From contig FMEL01000012.1 of the NCBI GenBank assembly GCA_900066355.1, positions 62,001 to 126,000 on the forward strand: a stretch of DNA of 64,000 nucleotides, in the 5' to 3' direction. The notes under the pieces were generated by a model that did no database searches, was not told the DNA's origin, and saw only the letters and a program-made list of their open reading frames with translations. A program made the translations under genes and the position numbers. Positions 55,398 through 63,544 of this stretch are shown here, in pieces; position 1 is the first letter of the stretch, and the number at the start of each line of letters is the position of its first letter. The DNA is from an uncultured Ruminococcus sp. (GTDB lineage Bacteria; Bacillota; Clostridia; Lachnospirales; Lachnospiraceae).

Positions 55398-55646
55398 TTA
55401 TTTTAATTTAATCAGATCTTTGAAAAAGTCCCCCACTTCGCAGTGAAAGATATCTGCCAGTGCCATCAACTCGCTTACCTTGATATTCATGCGGTTGGTT
55501 TCAATCTTGGCATAGCTGCTTTTGGAGATTGGGAGACCCATCAGATTCATGCGGGCAATTACCTGCTCCTGTGTGAGTTTATTCTGGTAGCGCATCTTCT
55601 GGATGTTGCTGCCAATGCTCATGTCCATTCTGATTTTCTGTATCAT
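55398..55646 (-). CDS. XRE-family helix-turn-helix regulator
   Basis: 82 residues from ATG 55646 with GGGGA upstream; the ATG at 55658 is 4 codons further. A Cro/CI-type domain: IGSNIQKMRYQNKLTQEQVI, with recognition helix around ISKSSYAKIETNRMN, ending MALADIFHCEVGDFFKDL. No other domain. It likely binds the two operator copies in the divergent intergenic region and represses the gene at 55812 and perhaps itself. Confidence 0.88.
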   Translation of the reverse strand: MIQKIRMDMSIGSNIQKMRYQNKLTQEQVIARMNLMGLPISKSSYAKIETNRMNIKVSELMALADIFHCEVGDFFKDLIKLK

Positions 55647-55667
55647 AATTATCCCCATATCCTGATA

Positions 55668-55686
55668 TTTCGTAATAAAGAAACAT
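55668..55686 (+). promoter_or_regulatory. Operator copy A
   Basis: TTTCGTAATAAAGAAACAT, an imperfect palindrome (TTTC...GAAA), repeated 56 bp downstream. It lies just upstream of the -35 at 55694. Confidence 0.7.
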
Positions 55687-55693
55687 CTATGTA

Positions 55694-55722
55694 TTGATGA
55701 TATCGAGGAATTTCGTTATAAT
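55694..55722 (+). promoter_or_regulatory. Promoter of the gene at 55812
   Basis: TTGATG (55694-55699), 17 bp, TATAAT (55717-55722), flanked by operator copies A and B. Confidence 0.78.
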
Positions 55723-55723
55723 G

Positions 55724-55742
55724 TTTCGTAATAAGGAAACAT
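55724..55742 (+). promoter_or_regulatory. Operator copy B
   Basis: TTTCGTAATAAGGAAACAT; with the preceding ATG it forms ATGTTTC-N8-GAAACAT. It covers the predicted transcription start, a position for repression. Confidence 0.72.
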
Positions 55743-55811
55743 TTGCCGCTATAGCACAAAGGAAAAGCTAACGGTGAAAGTTTTTTTGTATGGACGTGTG
55801 GAGGAGAAAAA

Positions 55812-56306
55812 ATGAATAAGGACTGGGGAAAAGCAATTGCACAGCTTTGCGTCATAGCACAGAACAATACGGACTTGAAAGAGCCTGTATTACAGTATGT
55901 GGAGTTTATGAAAACAATATACGGTATAGATGGAGCGGATTTTCTGGATATCTACAGAGAATGGGAACGAAGTGGGGAGATTGTGGATAAACGTGAAAAA
56001 GTGAGCTGTACCGGTCTGGAAAATATGGAAAAGAACTTGTACCCGAAGAGTATGGACGGGCTGTGTCGGCTATATGATGAAGGAATACTGGAAGAAGACG
56101 CATTTTGCGAGACTTTGTTTGAAGAAGATTATGAGATAAAGAATGGGACTGATGGAAAATTTATTGGATTTTATCCGCAGTATCCAGGATGTATCGGCTT
56201 TGCGGACAGTAGAGAAATGCTGGATATGAAAATGCAGAAATCCCTGAAAAACTGGATCAGAGCGGCATATATTCTCTGGAAAGAGAATAAGATTCTTGTG
56301 AAATAA
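55812..56306 (+). CDS. Unknown protein with a HicB-like C-terminal segment
   Basis: 164 residues, ATG 55812 behind GTGGAGGAGA. The N-terminal part is helical and acidic (KTIYGIDGADFLDIYREWER). The last about 50 residues (GFYPQYPGCIGFADSREMLD and the helix after it) resemble the partial RNase-H-like fold of HicB antitoxins (P.PGC...). No HicA toxin gene is seen. Its transcription is probably controlled by the divergent XRE protein. I do not recognise a function; a HicB-related role is only a suggestion. Confidence 0.6.
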   Translation: MNKDWGKAIAQLCVIAQNNTDLKEPVLQYVEFMKTIYGIDGADFLDIYREWERSGEIVDKREKVSCTGLENMEKNLYPKSMDGLCRLYDEGILEEDAFCETLFEEDYEIKNGTDGKFIGFYPQYPGCIGFADSREMLDMKMQKSLKNWIRAAYILWKENKILVK

Positions 56307-56324
56307 AAAGCAGGAGGGAGCTGT

Positions 56325-57431
56325 TTGGCAGCGTATCGGCGTTTTGTAGCATATGTGTATGAATACCGAAAAGACAAAAAAGGGGTAAACTGTGGATTCG
56401 TGCGGATTGAAGCATGGAGGAATGTATGCAGGATAGAACTGCATCTTCTGTGTCCGGGGCTGGTTTCGGGCTCAGAATGCAGTGTTTATGGATTTGTCCG
56501 GAAAGATGAAGGTATAGACGGAATCCTTCTTGGTGTGTGTGAGACAGCAAAAGAAGGGATTAATTGCATACTGGAGAGCTCTGTTGAACATATGGGGGAC
56601 AGTGAACATTCCCTGGAGGAAATGGGAGGAATGATCATTACGACTGACCAGGGTGGATTTTTCGGAACAGAGTGGGATGATATGCCAATCCGACCAGAAA
56701 AATTCAGGGTTGTTCCGAGAATAGAGGAGAATATGTCGGAAAGTGCAGCGTCAGATGGAAAGGCAGAAACTGATGAGACGGTGAAATCCGGCAAAGATGA
56801 AAAAAATAGCAGAACAGAAAGCAAAGAAGATAAAGAACATCCGAAGAAAGATAAGTCAGCTGCAGAAATAGCAGACACAGAGAAGCAGAAAGCAGAAGCT
56901 GCACAGACAGAAGTGAAGACACCGGAGAGTCAGGAACTCCACACACAGTCAGTGACAGAGCCGGACAGTACATTAGTTCAAAATTCTGAAACAGTATCGC
57001 CGGATCAGGAAGCGAGGAATGTGCAGGAGAAGAAATCACCGGATCGAAAACCACAGGAGCAAAAGTCTCAGAACTCTCGTAGATGCGGAACTCCGTGTGA
57101 AGTGTTTCAGGATGGAGAATTGCATGACTGTCATAAAATATCTCCACAGGATCTTTGCAGTATGGGACGGCGAACCTGCCTTCTGCGAAATAATCGTTTC
57201 GTCCAGTATGGCTATTATCATTTCGGACATCTTCTACTGTGTCAGAACCACTGTGGTCAGCCGGTACTCGGCGTACCGGGAAGATATGATCAGCAGGAGA
57301 GGTTTATGGCGAATATGTTTGGCTTCCCATATTTCAAAGAAAGCAGCGAGATTCAGGTGGCGGGCGGCAAAGGCGGCTACTGGTACCGCCTAATCGATTC
57401 CACGAATCCCAACAACGGGAATGGTTGTTAA
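56325..57431 (+). CDS. DUF6128-like protein with a charged linker and Cys-rich C-terminus
   Basis: 368 residues from a TTG start (56325) five bases after AGGAGGGAG. The N-terminal domain (1-120, RRFVAYVYEYRKDKKGVNCG) is followed by a Lys/Glu/Ser-rich low-complexity stretch (about 130-250). The C-terminal part has RRCGTPCEVFQDGELHDCHK and LLLCQNHCGQPVLGVPGRYD, with a final FMANMFGFPYFKES. I recall this layout from Lachnospiraceae proteins named DUF6128; no function is known. It overlaps the convergent radical SAM gene by 42 bases. Confidence 0.6.
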   Translation: MAAYRRFVAYVYEYRKDKKGVNCGFVRIEAWRNVCRIELHLLCPGLVSGSECSVYGFVRKDEGIDGILLGVCETAKEGINCILESSVEHMGDSEHSLEEMGGMIITTDQGGFFGTEWDDMPIRPEKFRVVPRIEENMSESAASDGKAETDETVKSGKDEKNSRTESKEDKEHPKKDKSAAEIADTEKQKAEAAQTEVKTPESQELHTQSVTEPDSTLVQNSETVSPDQEARNVQEKKSPDRKPQEQKSQNSRRCGTPCEVFQDGELHDCHKISPQDLCSMGRRTCLLRNNRFVQYGYYHFGHLLLCQNHCGQPVLGVPGRYDQQERFMANMFGFPYFKESSEIQVAGGKGGYWYRLIDSTNPNNGNGC

Positions 57432-58088
57432 AAGAATTTTACGAAAATGTTCCAGTTCTTCCAGAGAATAACTGCTGAAACCGGGCTGCAGGACTTCTTC
57501 GGAGTCCCTGTATGCCTGGAGATAGTAGCCCCTGGCTCCTTTTAACCACTGACCGATGCGGACGAAATCTTCTTCATTGTGAAGCTCTTTGACAACGGTT
57601 GTCCGGAATTCATAATCAAGATTTCCGTGAAGCAGAAAATCAACTGTCTCACGTACAGCATCCAGTGGAGGATGCAGCAGGCCGGACAGAGAAGGATAAT
57701 TTTCCGGACAGGCTTTGATGTCCACAGCAGCTTTCTGGATCAGACCTTTATCAGCAAGATTTTTCAAAATTTCCGGATGCGTGCCGTTTGTGTCAAGCTT
57801 GACAGAATAACCGAGATCGTGGATTTTCTGTATAAAGTCTTCAAGGTCAGGAGAAAGCGTTGGTTCGCCGCCGGAGATACAGACACCTTCAAGGATTCCC
57901 TGACGCCTTTTTAAGAAAGAAAGAACTTGTTCTTCCGGAATCTCAGGTTCTGCTGCCGGATTTAATACGAGAGCGCTGTTCTGGCAGAACGGGCAGCGGA
58001 AATTGCAGTGTCCCAGAAAGATCGTTGCGGCGATTCGTCCGGGATAATCAAGTAAAGTTGTTTTGTTTAAACCATGTATTTTAGGCAT
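57390..58088 (-). CDS. Anaerobic ribonucleotide reductase activating protein (NrdG-type radical SAM)
   Basis: 232 residues from ATG 58088, chosen over ATG 58094 because GGAAG is only one base from the latter. The radical SAM cluster motif is C-x3-C-x2-C in LGHCNFRCPFCQNSALV, with GVCISGGEPTLS as the glycine motif and VKLDTNGTHPE as later signature. It matches the NrdG/PflA-type activases that create the glycyl radical on class III ribonucleotide reductase or similar enzymes. nrdD itself is not in the window, so the substrate could be another glycyl radical enzyme. Confidence 0.85.
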   Translation of the reverse strand: MPKIHGLNKTTLLDYPGRIAATIFLGHCNFRCPFCQNSALVLNPAAEPEIPEEQVLSFLKRRQGILEGVCISGGEPTLSPDLEDFIQKIHDLGYSVKLDTNGTHPEILKNLADKGLIQKAAVDIKACPENYPSLSGLLHPPLDAVRETVDFLLHGNLDYEFRTTVVKELHNEEDFVRIGQWLKGARGYYLQAYRDSEEVLQPGFSSYSLEELEHFRKILLTTIPVVGIRGID

Positions 58089-58221
58089 GTTCATACTTCC
58101 TGTCTATCTGAAATTTATAGGTCTATTCTAATTTTTATTCATTGATTTTGCAACCGGCATTTACTATACTGGATAAAACAGGACGATAGTTCGAAAGAAT
58201 TGCGATTTGGAGGAAATCCCT

Positions 58222-58737
58222 TTGACAGAACAGGAAAAATATATGAAAGAAGCTATCCGGCAGGCCCAAAAGGCACGCGTACTGGAAGAAGTGCCGATCG
58301 GATGCGTGATCGTTTCGGATGGTAAGATCATAGCAAGAGGCTATAATCGGAGAAACACAGACAAAAATACGCTGTCCCATGCGGAACTGAATGCAATACG
58401 AAAAGCAAGCAAAAAACTTGGTGACTGGCGTCTGGAAGGGTGTACCATGTATGTGACACTTGAGCCGTGTCAGATGTGCGCCGGTGCATTGGTGCAGTCA
58501 AGAATTGATGAAGTTGTGATCGGCAGTATGAATCCGAAGGCGGGATGTGCAGGATCGGTGTTGAACCTTCTGGAGGTGGAAGGCTTTAACCATAAAGTCA
58601 AAATCACGCGGGGCGTTTTGGAAGAAGAATGTTCTACCATGCTCTCGGATTTTTTTAAAGAGCTTCGTGAAAAGAAAAAACGCCTGAAAATGCTGGCAAA
58701 ACAGCAGGCACAGGAAGCTGTGGACGGGGACAGATAA
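58222..58737 (+). CDS. tadA: tRNA(Arg) adenosine(34) deaminase TadA
   Basis: 171 residues from TTG 58222, 7 bases after GGAGGA (58209-58214); the TTG at 58207 lies in that ribosome site. Zinc motif HAELNAI and PCQMCAGAL with the catalytic Glu; IGCVIVSDGKIIARGYN and GSMNPKAGCAGSV are the family's other conserved parts. It makes inosine at the wobble base of tRNA(Arg)ACG. It is unrelated to the pilus TadA. The C-terminus has a basic Lys-rich tail. Confidence 0.95.
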   Translation: MTEQEKYMKEAIRQAQKARVLEEVPIGCVIVSDGKIIARGYNRRNTDKNTLSHAELNAIRKASKKLGDWRLEGCTMYVTLEPCQMCAGALVQSRIDEVVIGSMNPKAGCAGSVLNLLEVEGFNHKVKITRGVLEEECSTMLSDFFKELREKKKRLKMLAKQQAQEAVDGDR

Positions 58738-58811
58738 ACGTCTGAACACTTGTTTTTTGCCGGAAAAGTGATATGATGATAACAGTTTAATGAACGAGGA
58801 GGAATTTTGAA

Positions 58812-59249
58812 ATGACACTGGAAGCATTAAGAAAAGACATGGTCGCAGCCATGAAAGCAAAAGATAAAACGACAAAGGATGCAGTTTCTTCTCTTGTATC
58901 CGCCGTCAAAAAAGCTGCCATCGATGAAGGCTGCCGGGAAGATGTGCCTGAAGCACTTGTTGATCGTGTGATTTTGAAAGAAATGAAGACCGTAAAAGAA
59001 CAGCTGGATACCTGCCCGGAAAGCCGTGATGACCTTCGTGCAGAATATCAGGCAAGATATGATGTAATTGCGAAATATGCACCACAGCAGATGAGCGCAG
59101 ATGAGATCCGTACTTATCTTGAAGGAAAATTTGCCGAAGTTCTTGCAACAAAGAACAAAGGCCAGATCATGAAAGCAGTTATGGGAGATCTGAAAGGCAA
59201 AGCAGACGGCAAACTGATCAATCAGGTCGTTGCTGAAATCTGCAAATAA
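58812..59249 (+). CDS. yqeY: GatB/YqeY-domain protein
   Basis: 145 residues of the YqeY fold: MTLEALRKDMVAAMKAKDKT, then LVSAVKKAAIDEG and the GatB-like tail (NKGQIMKAVMGDLKGKADGK, LINQVVAEICK). The domain matches the tail of the GatB subunit that binds tRNA. The free protein may bind tRNA but its role is not settled. ATG 58812 follows GAGGAGGA. Ends 36 bases before a terminator. Confidence 0.93.
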   Translation: MTLEALRKDMVAAMKAKDKTTKDAVSSLVSAVKKAAIDEGCREDVPEALVDRVILKEMKTVKEQLDTCPESRDDLRAEYQARYDVIAKYAPQQMSADEIRTYLEGKFAEVLATKNKGQIMKAVMGDLKGKADGKLINQVVAEICK

Positions 59250-59285
59250 AGGCCGGCAGGCCGCTGAGCTGCCAATATGAATAAT

Positions 59286-59326
59286 ACCCTCCTTACCGGG
59301 AAGAACCGGCCGGGAGGGTGTTTTTT
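59286..59326 (+). terminator. Terminator after yqeY
   Basis: ACCCTCC (59286-59292) pairs with GGAGGGT (59313-59319) around an ACCGG/CCGG inner stem, followed by TTTTTT. Confidence 0.9.
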
Positions 59327-59331
59327 GTGGA

Positions 59332-59369
59332 TAAAAAAATACTCCGTGGAAATGATATCCACAGAGTAT
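59332..59369 (-). terminator. Terminator of the SRP RNA gene
   Basis: Reverse strand ATACTCTGTGG pairs with CCACGGAGTAT (one mismatch), followed by seven T. Confidence 0.9.
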
Positions 59370-59394
59370 GAAAAAATCTCTTTTTCCGCGCGCC

Positions 59395-59648
59395 GCACCT
59401 CGAAATGTTCCCATGGACGTTACCTTTACAGTTAACTCGGCCCAGGCACCCTCACGGCACACAAGAGCTTCTGCTTAGTGCTGCTGCATTCCTGCCCTGA
59501 CACGGTTCACAGATTCCTGTTGCGTGAGACCCAAACGTCAACGCCACTTATAAAGGGCAGCTCCACAGGAGACAAACCTCAGATTGGCATCACCCCTGCT
59601 GTAGCGGATTGCAGGTACAGGGCACCGCTATCTCCCCGGCTGCGCGGA
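59395..59648 (-). ncRNA. ffs: Signal recognition particle RNA, large type with Alu domain
   Basis: The reverse strand closely follows Bacillus scRNA. The 5' part has GGTGCCCTGTACCTGCAATC and a GTTGACGTTTGGGTC segment. The SRP54 site is GTCAGGGCAGGAATGCAGCA, with the GGAA tetraloop and AGCAGCA. The 3' part has GGGTGCCTGGGCCGAGTTAA. The ends TCCGCGC/GCGCGGA pair (59642-59648 with 59395-59401). About 254 nt. It binds Ffh to target membrane proteins. The transcription start predicted from the promoter fits the 5' end. Confidence 0.95.
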
Positions 59649-59653
59649 CTTTA

Positions 59654-59682
59654 AGTATAGACGATTTTTGAATACTTGTCAA
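59654..59682 (-). promoter_or_regulatory. Promoter of SRP RNA
   Basis: Reverse strand TTGACA (59677-59682), 17 bp, TATACT (59654-59659); the start would be near 59647, the RNA 5' end. Confidence 0.9.
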
Positions 59683-59705
59683 GTGGGGGTAAAGTATTAT
59701 ATAAT
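59676..59705 (+). promoter_or_regulatory. Divergent promoter of pfkA sharing the -35 region
   Basis: TTGTCA (59676-59681), 18 bp, TATAAT (59700-59705). The same CTTGTCAAG bases serve as -35 of the SRP RNA promoter on the other strand. Confidence 0.7.
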
Positions 59706-59799
59706 AGTAGACAAATATGGTTACTGTTCACAGGTAATATCCCGCGAGGTAACGGCATACCACTTTGTGCAGATGTGCACAGTAAGGAGGAAATGTACT

Positions 59800-60882
59800 A
59801 TGATCAAAAGAATTGGTTTATTAACAAGCGGTGGTGACTGCCAGGCGCTGAATGCTACTATGAGAGGTGTGGTAAAGGCACTGTCAAACGCAGTAGATGA
59901 CCTTGAGGTTTATGGTTTTGATGATGGATATAAAGGACTGATCTATGGCAAATACCGGATGCTGAGTGCTAGGGATTTTTCCGGTATCCTGACCCGTGGA
60001 GGCACGATCCTCGGTACATCCCGTCAGCCGTTTAAACTGATGCGTGTACCGGACGAAAAAGGTCTCGATAAGGTGGAAGCCATGAAGCAGACGTATTACA
60101 AACTGTGTCTGGACTGCCTCGTGATCCTTGGTGGCAATGGTACACAGAAGACTGCAAACCTTCTCCGTGAAGAAGGGCTGAACATCATCCATCTTCCGAA
60201 GACCATCGACAATGATATCTTCGGAACTGATATGACTTTTGGTTTCCAGAGCGCAGTGAATATTGCTACAAATGCAATCGACTGCATCCACACGACAGCT
60301 ACCTCACACGGCCGCGTATTTATCGTTGAGATCATGGGACATAAGGTTGGAAGCCTGACACTTCATGCAGGCATTGCAGGCGGTGCGGACATTATCCTGA
60401 TTCCTGAGATTCCTTACGACATCAAGAAAGTCTGCGAAGCCATCGAGAAACGTAACAAAGCAGGTAAGCGCTTTACGATCCTCGCTGTTGCAGAAGGCGC
60501 AATCTCCAAAGAGGACGCAGAACTTCCGAAGAAAAAATACAAAGAAAAACTCGAAGCAAGGGCAAAGAAATATCCGTCTGTTTCCTATGAGATTGCAGAT
60601 CAGATCAATCAGACTATGGGAAGTGAAGTCCGCGTAACAGTCCCTGGACATATTCAGCGAGGCGGAGAACCGTGTCCGTATGACCGCGTACTTTCTACCA
60701 GAATCGGTGCCGGTGCAGCAGAAGCAATCCTTGACGGAGAATACGGAATCATGATCGGTGTCATCAATGGCAAGATTAAGAGAGTTCCGCTTGCAGACTG
60801 CGCAGGCAAACTTAAGATGGTTTCACCGAAAGACCAGATTGTCAAAGCTGCCAAACAGATCGGAATCAGCTTCGGTGACTGA
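59800..60882 (+). CDS. pfkA: 6-phosphofructokinase
   Basis: 360 residues from ATG 59800 behind AAGGAGG (59784-59790); the longer frame to 59668 covers the promoter. IGLLTSGGDCQALNATMRG is the N-terminal loop, LGGNGTQKTA near 110-119 the nucleotide loop, LPKTIDNDIFGTD the catalytic loop and VPGHIQRGGEPCPYDR the C-terminal substrate segment. The Gly that marks ATP-type enzymes is kept (GGNGT, not GGDD), so ATP use is inferred. It is in the longer PFK group. First enzyme committed to glycolysis, cytosolic. Confidence 0.93.
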   Translation: MIKRIGLLTSGGDCQALNATMRGVVKALSNAVDDLEVYGFDDGYKGLIYGKYRMLSARDFSGILTRGGTILGTSRQPFKLMRVPDEKGLDKVEAMKQTYYKLCLDCLVILGGNGTQKTANLLREEGLNIIHLPKTIDNDIFGTDMTFGFQSAVNIATNAIDCIHTTATSHGRVFIVEIMGHKVGSLTLHAGIAGGADIILIPEIPYDIKKVCEAIEKRNKAGKRFTILAVAEGAISKEDAELPKKKYKEKLEARAKKYPSVSYEIADQINQTMGSEVRVTVPGHIQRGGEPCPYDRVLSTRIGAGAAEAILDGEYGIMIGVINGKIKRVPLADCAGKLKMVSPKDQIVKAAKQIGISFGD

Positions 60883-60942
60883 GACACTTAAGATCAATTT
60901 ATTAAAAATAAATTCCTGTAGTGACAGGAGAGGAGTGTATTC

Positions 60943-62532
60943 ATGAGCTATACTGCCCTGTACCGAAAATTCAGGCCCGATAATTTTGCAGATGTCAAAG
61001 GGCAGGACCATATTGTAACGACGCTGACGAACCAGATCAATGCCAATCGTATCGGACACGCGTATCTTTTCTGCGGTACGCGTGGTACCGGTAAGACCAC
61101 AGTGGCAAAGATCCTGGCGAAGGCTGTGAACTGTGAACATCCGGTTAACGGAAGTCCGTGCAACGAATGCGAGATGTGCAAAGCCATTCAGGCAGGCACA
61201 TCGATGAATGTGATCGAGATTGATGCCGCTTCCAACAACGGTGTGGATAATATCCGTGAGATCCGTGAGGAAGTAACTTACCGTCCGACAGAAGGTAAAT
61301 ACAAAGTGTATATCATTGACGAGGTGCATATGCTTTCTACAGGTGCATTCAATGCTCTTCTGAAAACGTTGGAAGAGCCGCCGTCTTATGTCATCTTTAT
61401 TTTGGCAACGACAGAGGCACATAAGATTCCGATCACGATTTTGTCCCGCTGCCAGCGATATGATTTTCACAGAATCTCGATTGACACGATCGCGGCACGC
61501 CTGAGCGAACTTCTTAAGGTGGAGGGCGTGGAAGCTGAGGAAAAGGCAATTCGTTATGTTGCAAAAGCCGGTGACGGTTCCATGCGAGATGCACTCAGCC
61601 TTCTGGATCAGTGTATTGCTTTTTATCTGGGACAGACACTGACTTATGACAAGGTCCTTGATGTTCTGGGAGCTGTGGATACCGAAGTGTTCAGTAAATT
61701 ACTGCGTAAAGTTCTGGCAGGTGATGTGACTTCTGCGATCAGGATCCTTGAAGATCTGATTGTCGGGGGCAGGGAACTCAGCCAGTTTGTGGGCGATTTC
61801 ACATGGTATATGCGAAATCTGCTCCTTGTAAAGACTTCTGACAATCCGGAGGAGGCAATTGATGTCTCCTCCGAAAATCTGAAACTTCTGAAAGAAGAAA
61901 GCGAGATGACCGACAGCGATACGCTGATGCGTTATATCCGCATTTTTTCAGATCTTTCCAATCAGATCCGCTTCGCAACACAGAAGCGCGTGCTTGTTGA
62001 GATTGCGTTGATCAAACTGTGCCGCCCGGCAATGGAGACGAATCTGGATTCTGTGCTGGACCGTATCCGTGTACTCGAACAGAAGATTGACGAGCGTCCG
62101 GTGCAGCAGGTGATCGTGCAGAGTACAGGTGTGGGAGAAGGCAGTGCTGAACAGCCAAAACCGGCAGAGCGGCCACCACAGAAAGCAGCACCGGAAGATC
62201 TGCAAAAGATCGTGGCAGGCTGGAAGATGATCGTCGGACAGACGACAGCTGCTTTCAAACAGGCACTTTTGCAGTCCGTGCCAAAATACAACGGAGAGAC
62301 TGGCGAGCCGATTCTCTATGTGGAGTTTCAGACTCCGCTTGGAAGGCTTTATCCGGATGACTCCGAAGCCAAAAAAGAACTGCAGTCCATCATTGAGCAG
62401 AAGCTTGGCAAAAGTATCGAGCTTCATATGCTGGTTGCGGAAGATCATCAGCAGACGAACCTTTCGCAGATTACGGTGGATCAGGCAATACGTGACAATA
62501 TTCACATGGATGTTGTAATAGAAGAAGATTAA
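60943..62532 (+). CDS. dnaX: DNA polymerase III gamma/tau subunit
   Basis: 529 residues. MSYTALYRKFRPDNFADVKG is the family's start. Walker A is CGTRGTGKTTVAKIL, the zinc site is NCEHPVNGSPCNECEMC, and DEVHMLSTGAFNALLKTLEE is Walker B plus SRC-like ILSRCQRYDF. The C-terminal region (about 390-529) is the tau part. Clamp loader subunit in the replisome. In the conserved order dnaX-ybaB-recR. Confidence 0.97.
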   Translation: MSYTALYRKFRPDNFADVKGQDHIVTTLTNQINANRIGHAYLFCGTRGTGKTTVAKILAKAVNCEHPVNGSPCNECEMCKAIQAGTSMNVIEIDAASNNGVDNIREIREEVTYRPTEGKYKVYIIDEVHMLSTGAFNALLKTLEEPPSYVIFILATTEAHKIPITILSRCQRYDFHRISIDTIAARLSELLKVEGVEAEEKAIRYVAKAGDGSMRDALSLLDQCIAFYLGQTLTYDKVLDVLGAVDTEVFSKLLRKVLAGDVTSAIRILEDLIVGGRELSQFVGDFTWYMRNLLLVKTSDNPEEAIDVSSENLKLLKEESEMTDSDTLMRYIRIFSDLSNQIRFATQKRVLVEIALIKLCRPAMETNLDSVLDRIRVLEQKIDERPVQQVIVQSTGVGEGSAEQPKPAERPPQKAAPEDLQKIVAGWKMIVGQTTAAFKQALLQSVPKYNGETGEPILYVEFQTPLGRLYPDDSEAKKELQSIIEQKLGKSIELHMLVAEDHQQTNLSQITVDQAIRDNIHMDVVIEED

Positions 62533-62555
62533 TTTTTTATCAGGAGGATATCACC

Positions 62556-62912
62556 ATGGCAAAACGTGGAGGATTTCCGGGCATGGGAATGCCGGGAAAC
62601 ATGAATAATTTAATGAAACAGGCGCAGAAGATGCAGCGTCAGATGGAAGAAAACCAGAAAGCACTTGAAGAAAAATCATTCACTGCAACGGCAGGCGGCG
62701 GTGCTGTAGAAGTTACTGTATCCGGTAAACGTGAAGTGACCGGCGTGAAACTTGCCGAAGAAGTTGTCGATCCGGATGATATCGAAATGCTGGAAGATCT
62801 GATCGTTGCGGCAACCAATGAAGCACTTCGCAAAGTAGAAGAAGAAACAACAGCAGTAATGTCCAAACTCACAGGCGGACTTGGCGGCTTGGGCGGAGGC
62901 CTTCCTTTCTGA
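62556..62912 (+). CDS. ybaB: YbaB/EbfC-family nucleoid-associated protein
   Basis: 118 residues behind AGGAGGA. A Gly/Met-rich N-terminus (GFPGMGMPGNMNNLMKQAQK) precedes the YbaB fold with AGGGAVEVTVSGKREVTGVK and DPDDIEMLEDLIVAATNEA, ending in a Gly-rich tail (GGLGGLGGGLPF). It is a small DNA-binding protein whose gene usually sits between dnaX and recR. The stop TGA overlaps the recR ATG by one base. Confidence 0.95.
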   Translation: MAKRGGFPGMGMPGNMNNLMKQAQKMQRQMEENQKALEEKSFTATAGGGAVEVTVSGKREVTGVKLAEEVVDPDDIEMLEDLIVAATNEALRKVEEETTAVMSKLTGGLGGLGGGLPF

Positions 62913-63511
62913 TGGAATACTACAGTACGCACATCAATAAGCTGATCGAGCAGCTTTCGCATCTTCCGGGGATCGGACCGAAGTCGGCACAGCGTCTGGC
63001 ATTTCATATTATGAACATGCCGAAAGACCAGGTGGAACAGCTTACTTCTTCGATCACCGGCGCGAGAGAAAAGATCCGCTACTGCAAAAAATGCTGTACG
63101 CTGACAGATCAGGAGCTTTGCCCGATCTGCAGCAACCCCAAAAGGGATGCAGGTACGATCATGGTCGTGGAAAATACGAGGGATCTTGCGGCATACGAAA
63201 AAACGGGAAAATATGAGGGCGTCTATCATGTGCTTCACGGTGCGATTTCTCCGATGCTTGGAATCGGACCGGATGATATCCGACTCAAAGAGCTGATGCA
63301 ACGTCTTCAGAGTGAAGATATCAAAGAGGTGATCATTGCTACGAACTCTAGTCTGGAGGGCGAGACAACCGCGATGTATATCAGTAAGCTGATCAAGCCA
63401 ACCGGAATCCGGGTAAGCAGGATCGCAAGTGGTGTACCGGTCGGCGGCGATCTGGAATATATTGATGAGGTAACACTTCTGCGTGCACTGGAAGGCAGAG
63501 TGGATCTCTGA
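62912..63511 (+). CDS. recR: Recombination mediator RecR
   Basis: 199 residues, the family length. Helix-hairpin-helix LSHLPGIGPKSAQRLAFHI (15-35), zinc finger C-x2-C...C-x2-C (CKKCCTLTDQELCPIC), and a Toprim domain with MVVENTRDLAAYEKTG, ATNSSLEGETTAMYI. The C-terminus has SRIASGVPVGGDLEYIDEVT. It loads RecA in the RecFOR pathway. Coupled to ybaB by TGATG. Confidence 0.97.
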   Translation: MEYYSTHINKLIEQLSHLPGIGPKSAQRLAFHIMNMPKDQVEQLTSSITGAREKIRYCKKCCTLTDQELCPICSNPKRDAGTIMVVENTRDLAAYEKTGKYEGVYHVLHGAISPMLGIGPDDIRLKELMQRLQSEDIKEVIIATNSSLEGETTAMYISKLIKPTGIRVSRIASGVPVGGDLEYIDEVTLLRALEGRVDL

Positions 63512-63544
63512 TATAGACTGCAATGACAGAAGGAGGATGTGAGA

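Noticed and set aside
58827..59462. Long reverse frame opposite yqeY and into the SRP RNA gene
   Set aside because: Shadow frame; its protein resembles nothing and it runs into a structural RNA.
59668..59799. N-terminal extension of pfkA
   Set aside because: Covers the shared promoter; ATG 59800 has AAGGAGG and matches the family start.
62371..62377. AAAAAAG in dnaX as a programmed frameshift site
   Set aside because: Codons read AAA AAA GAA, so the slippery heptamer is not in the required frame and no strong stem follows in the expected place.
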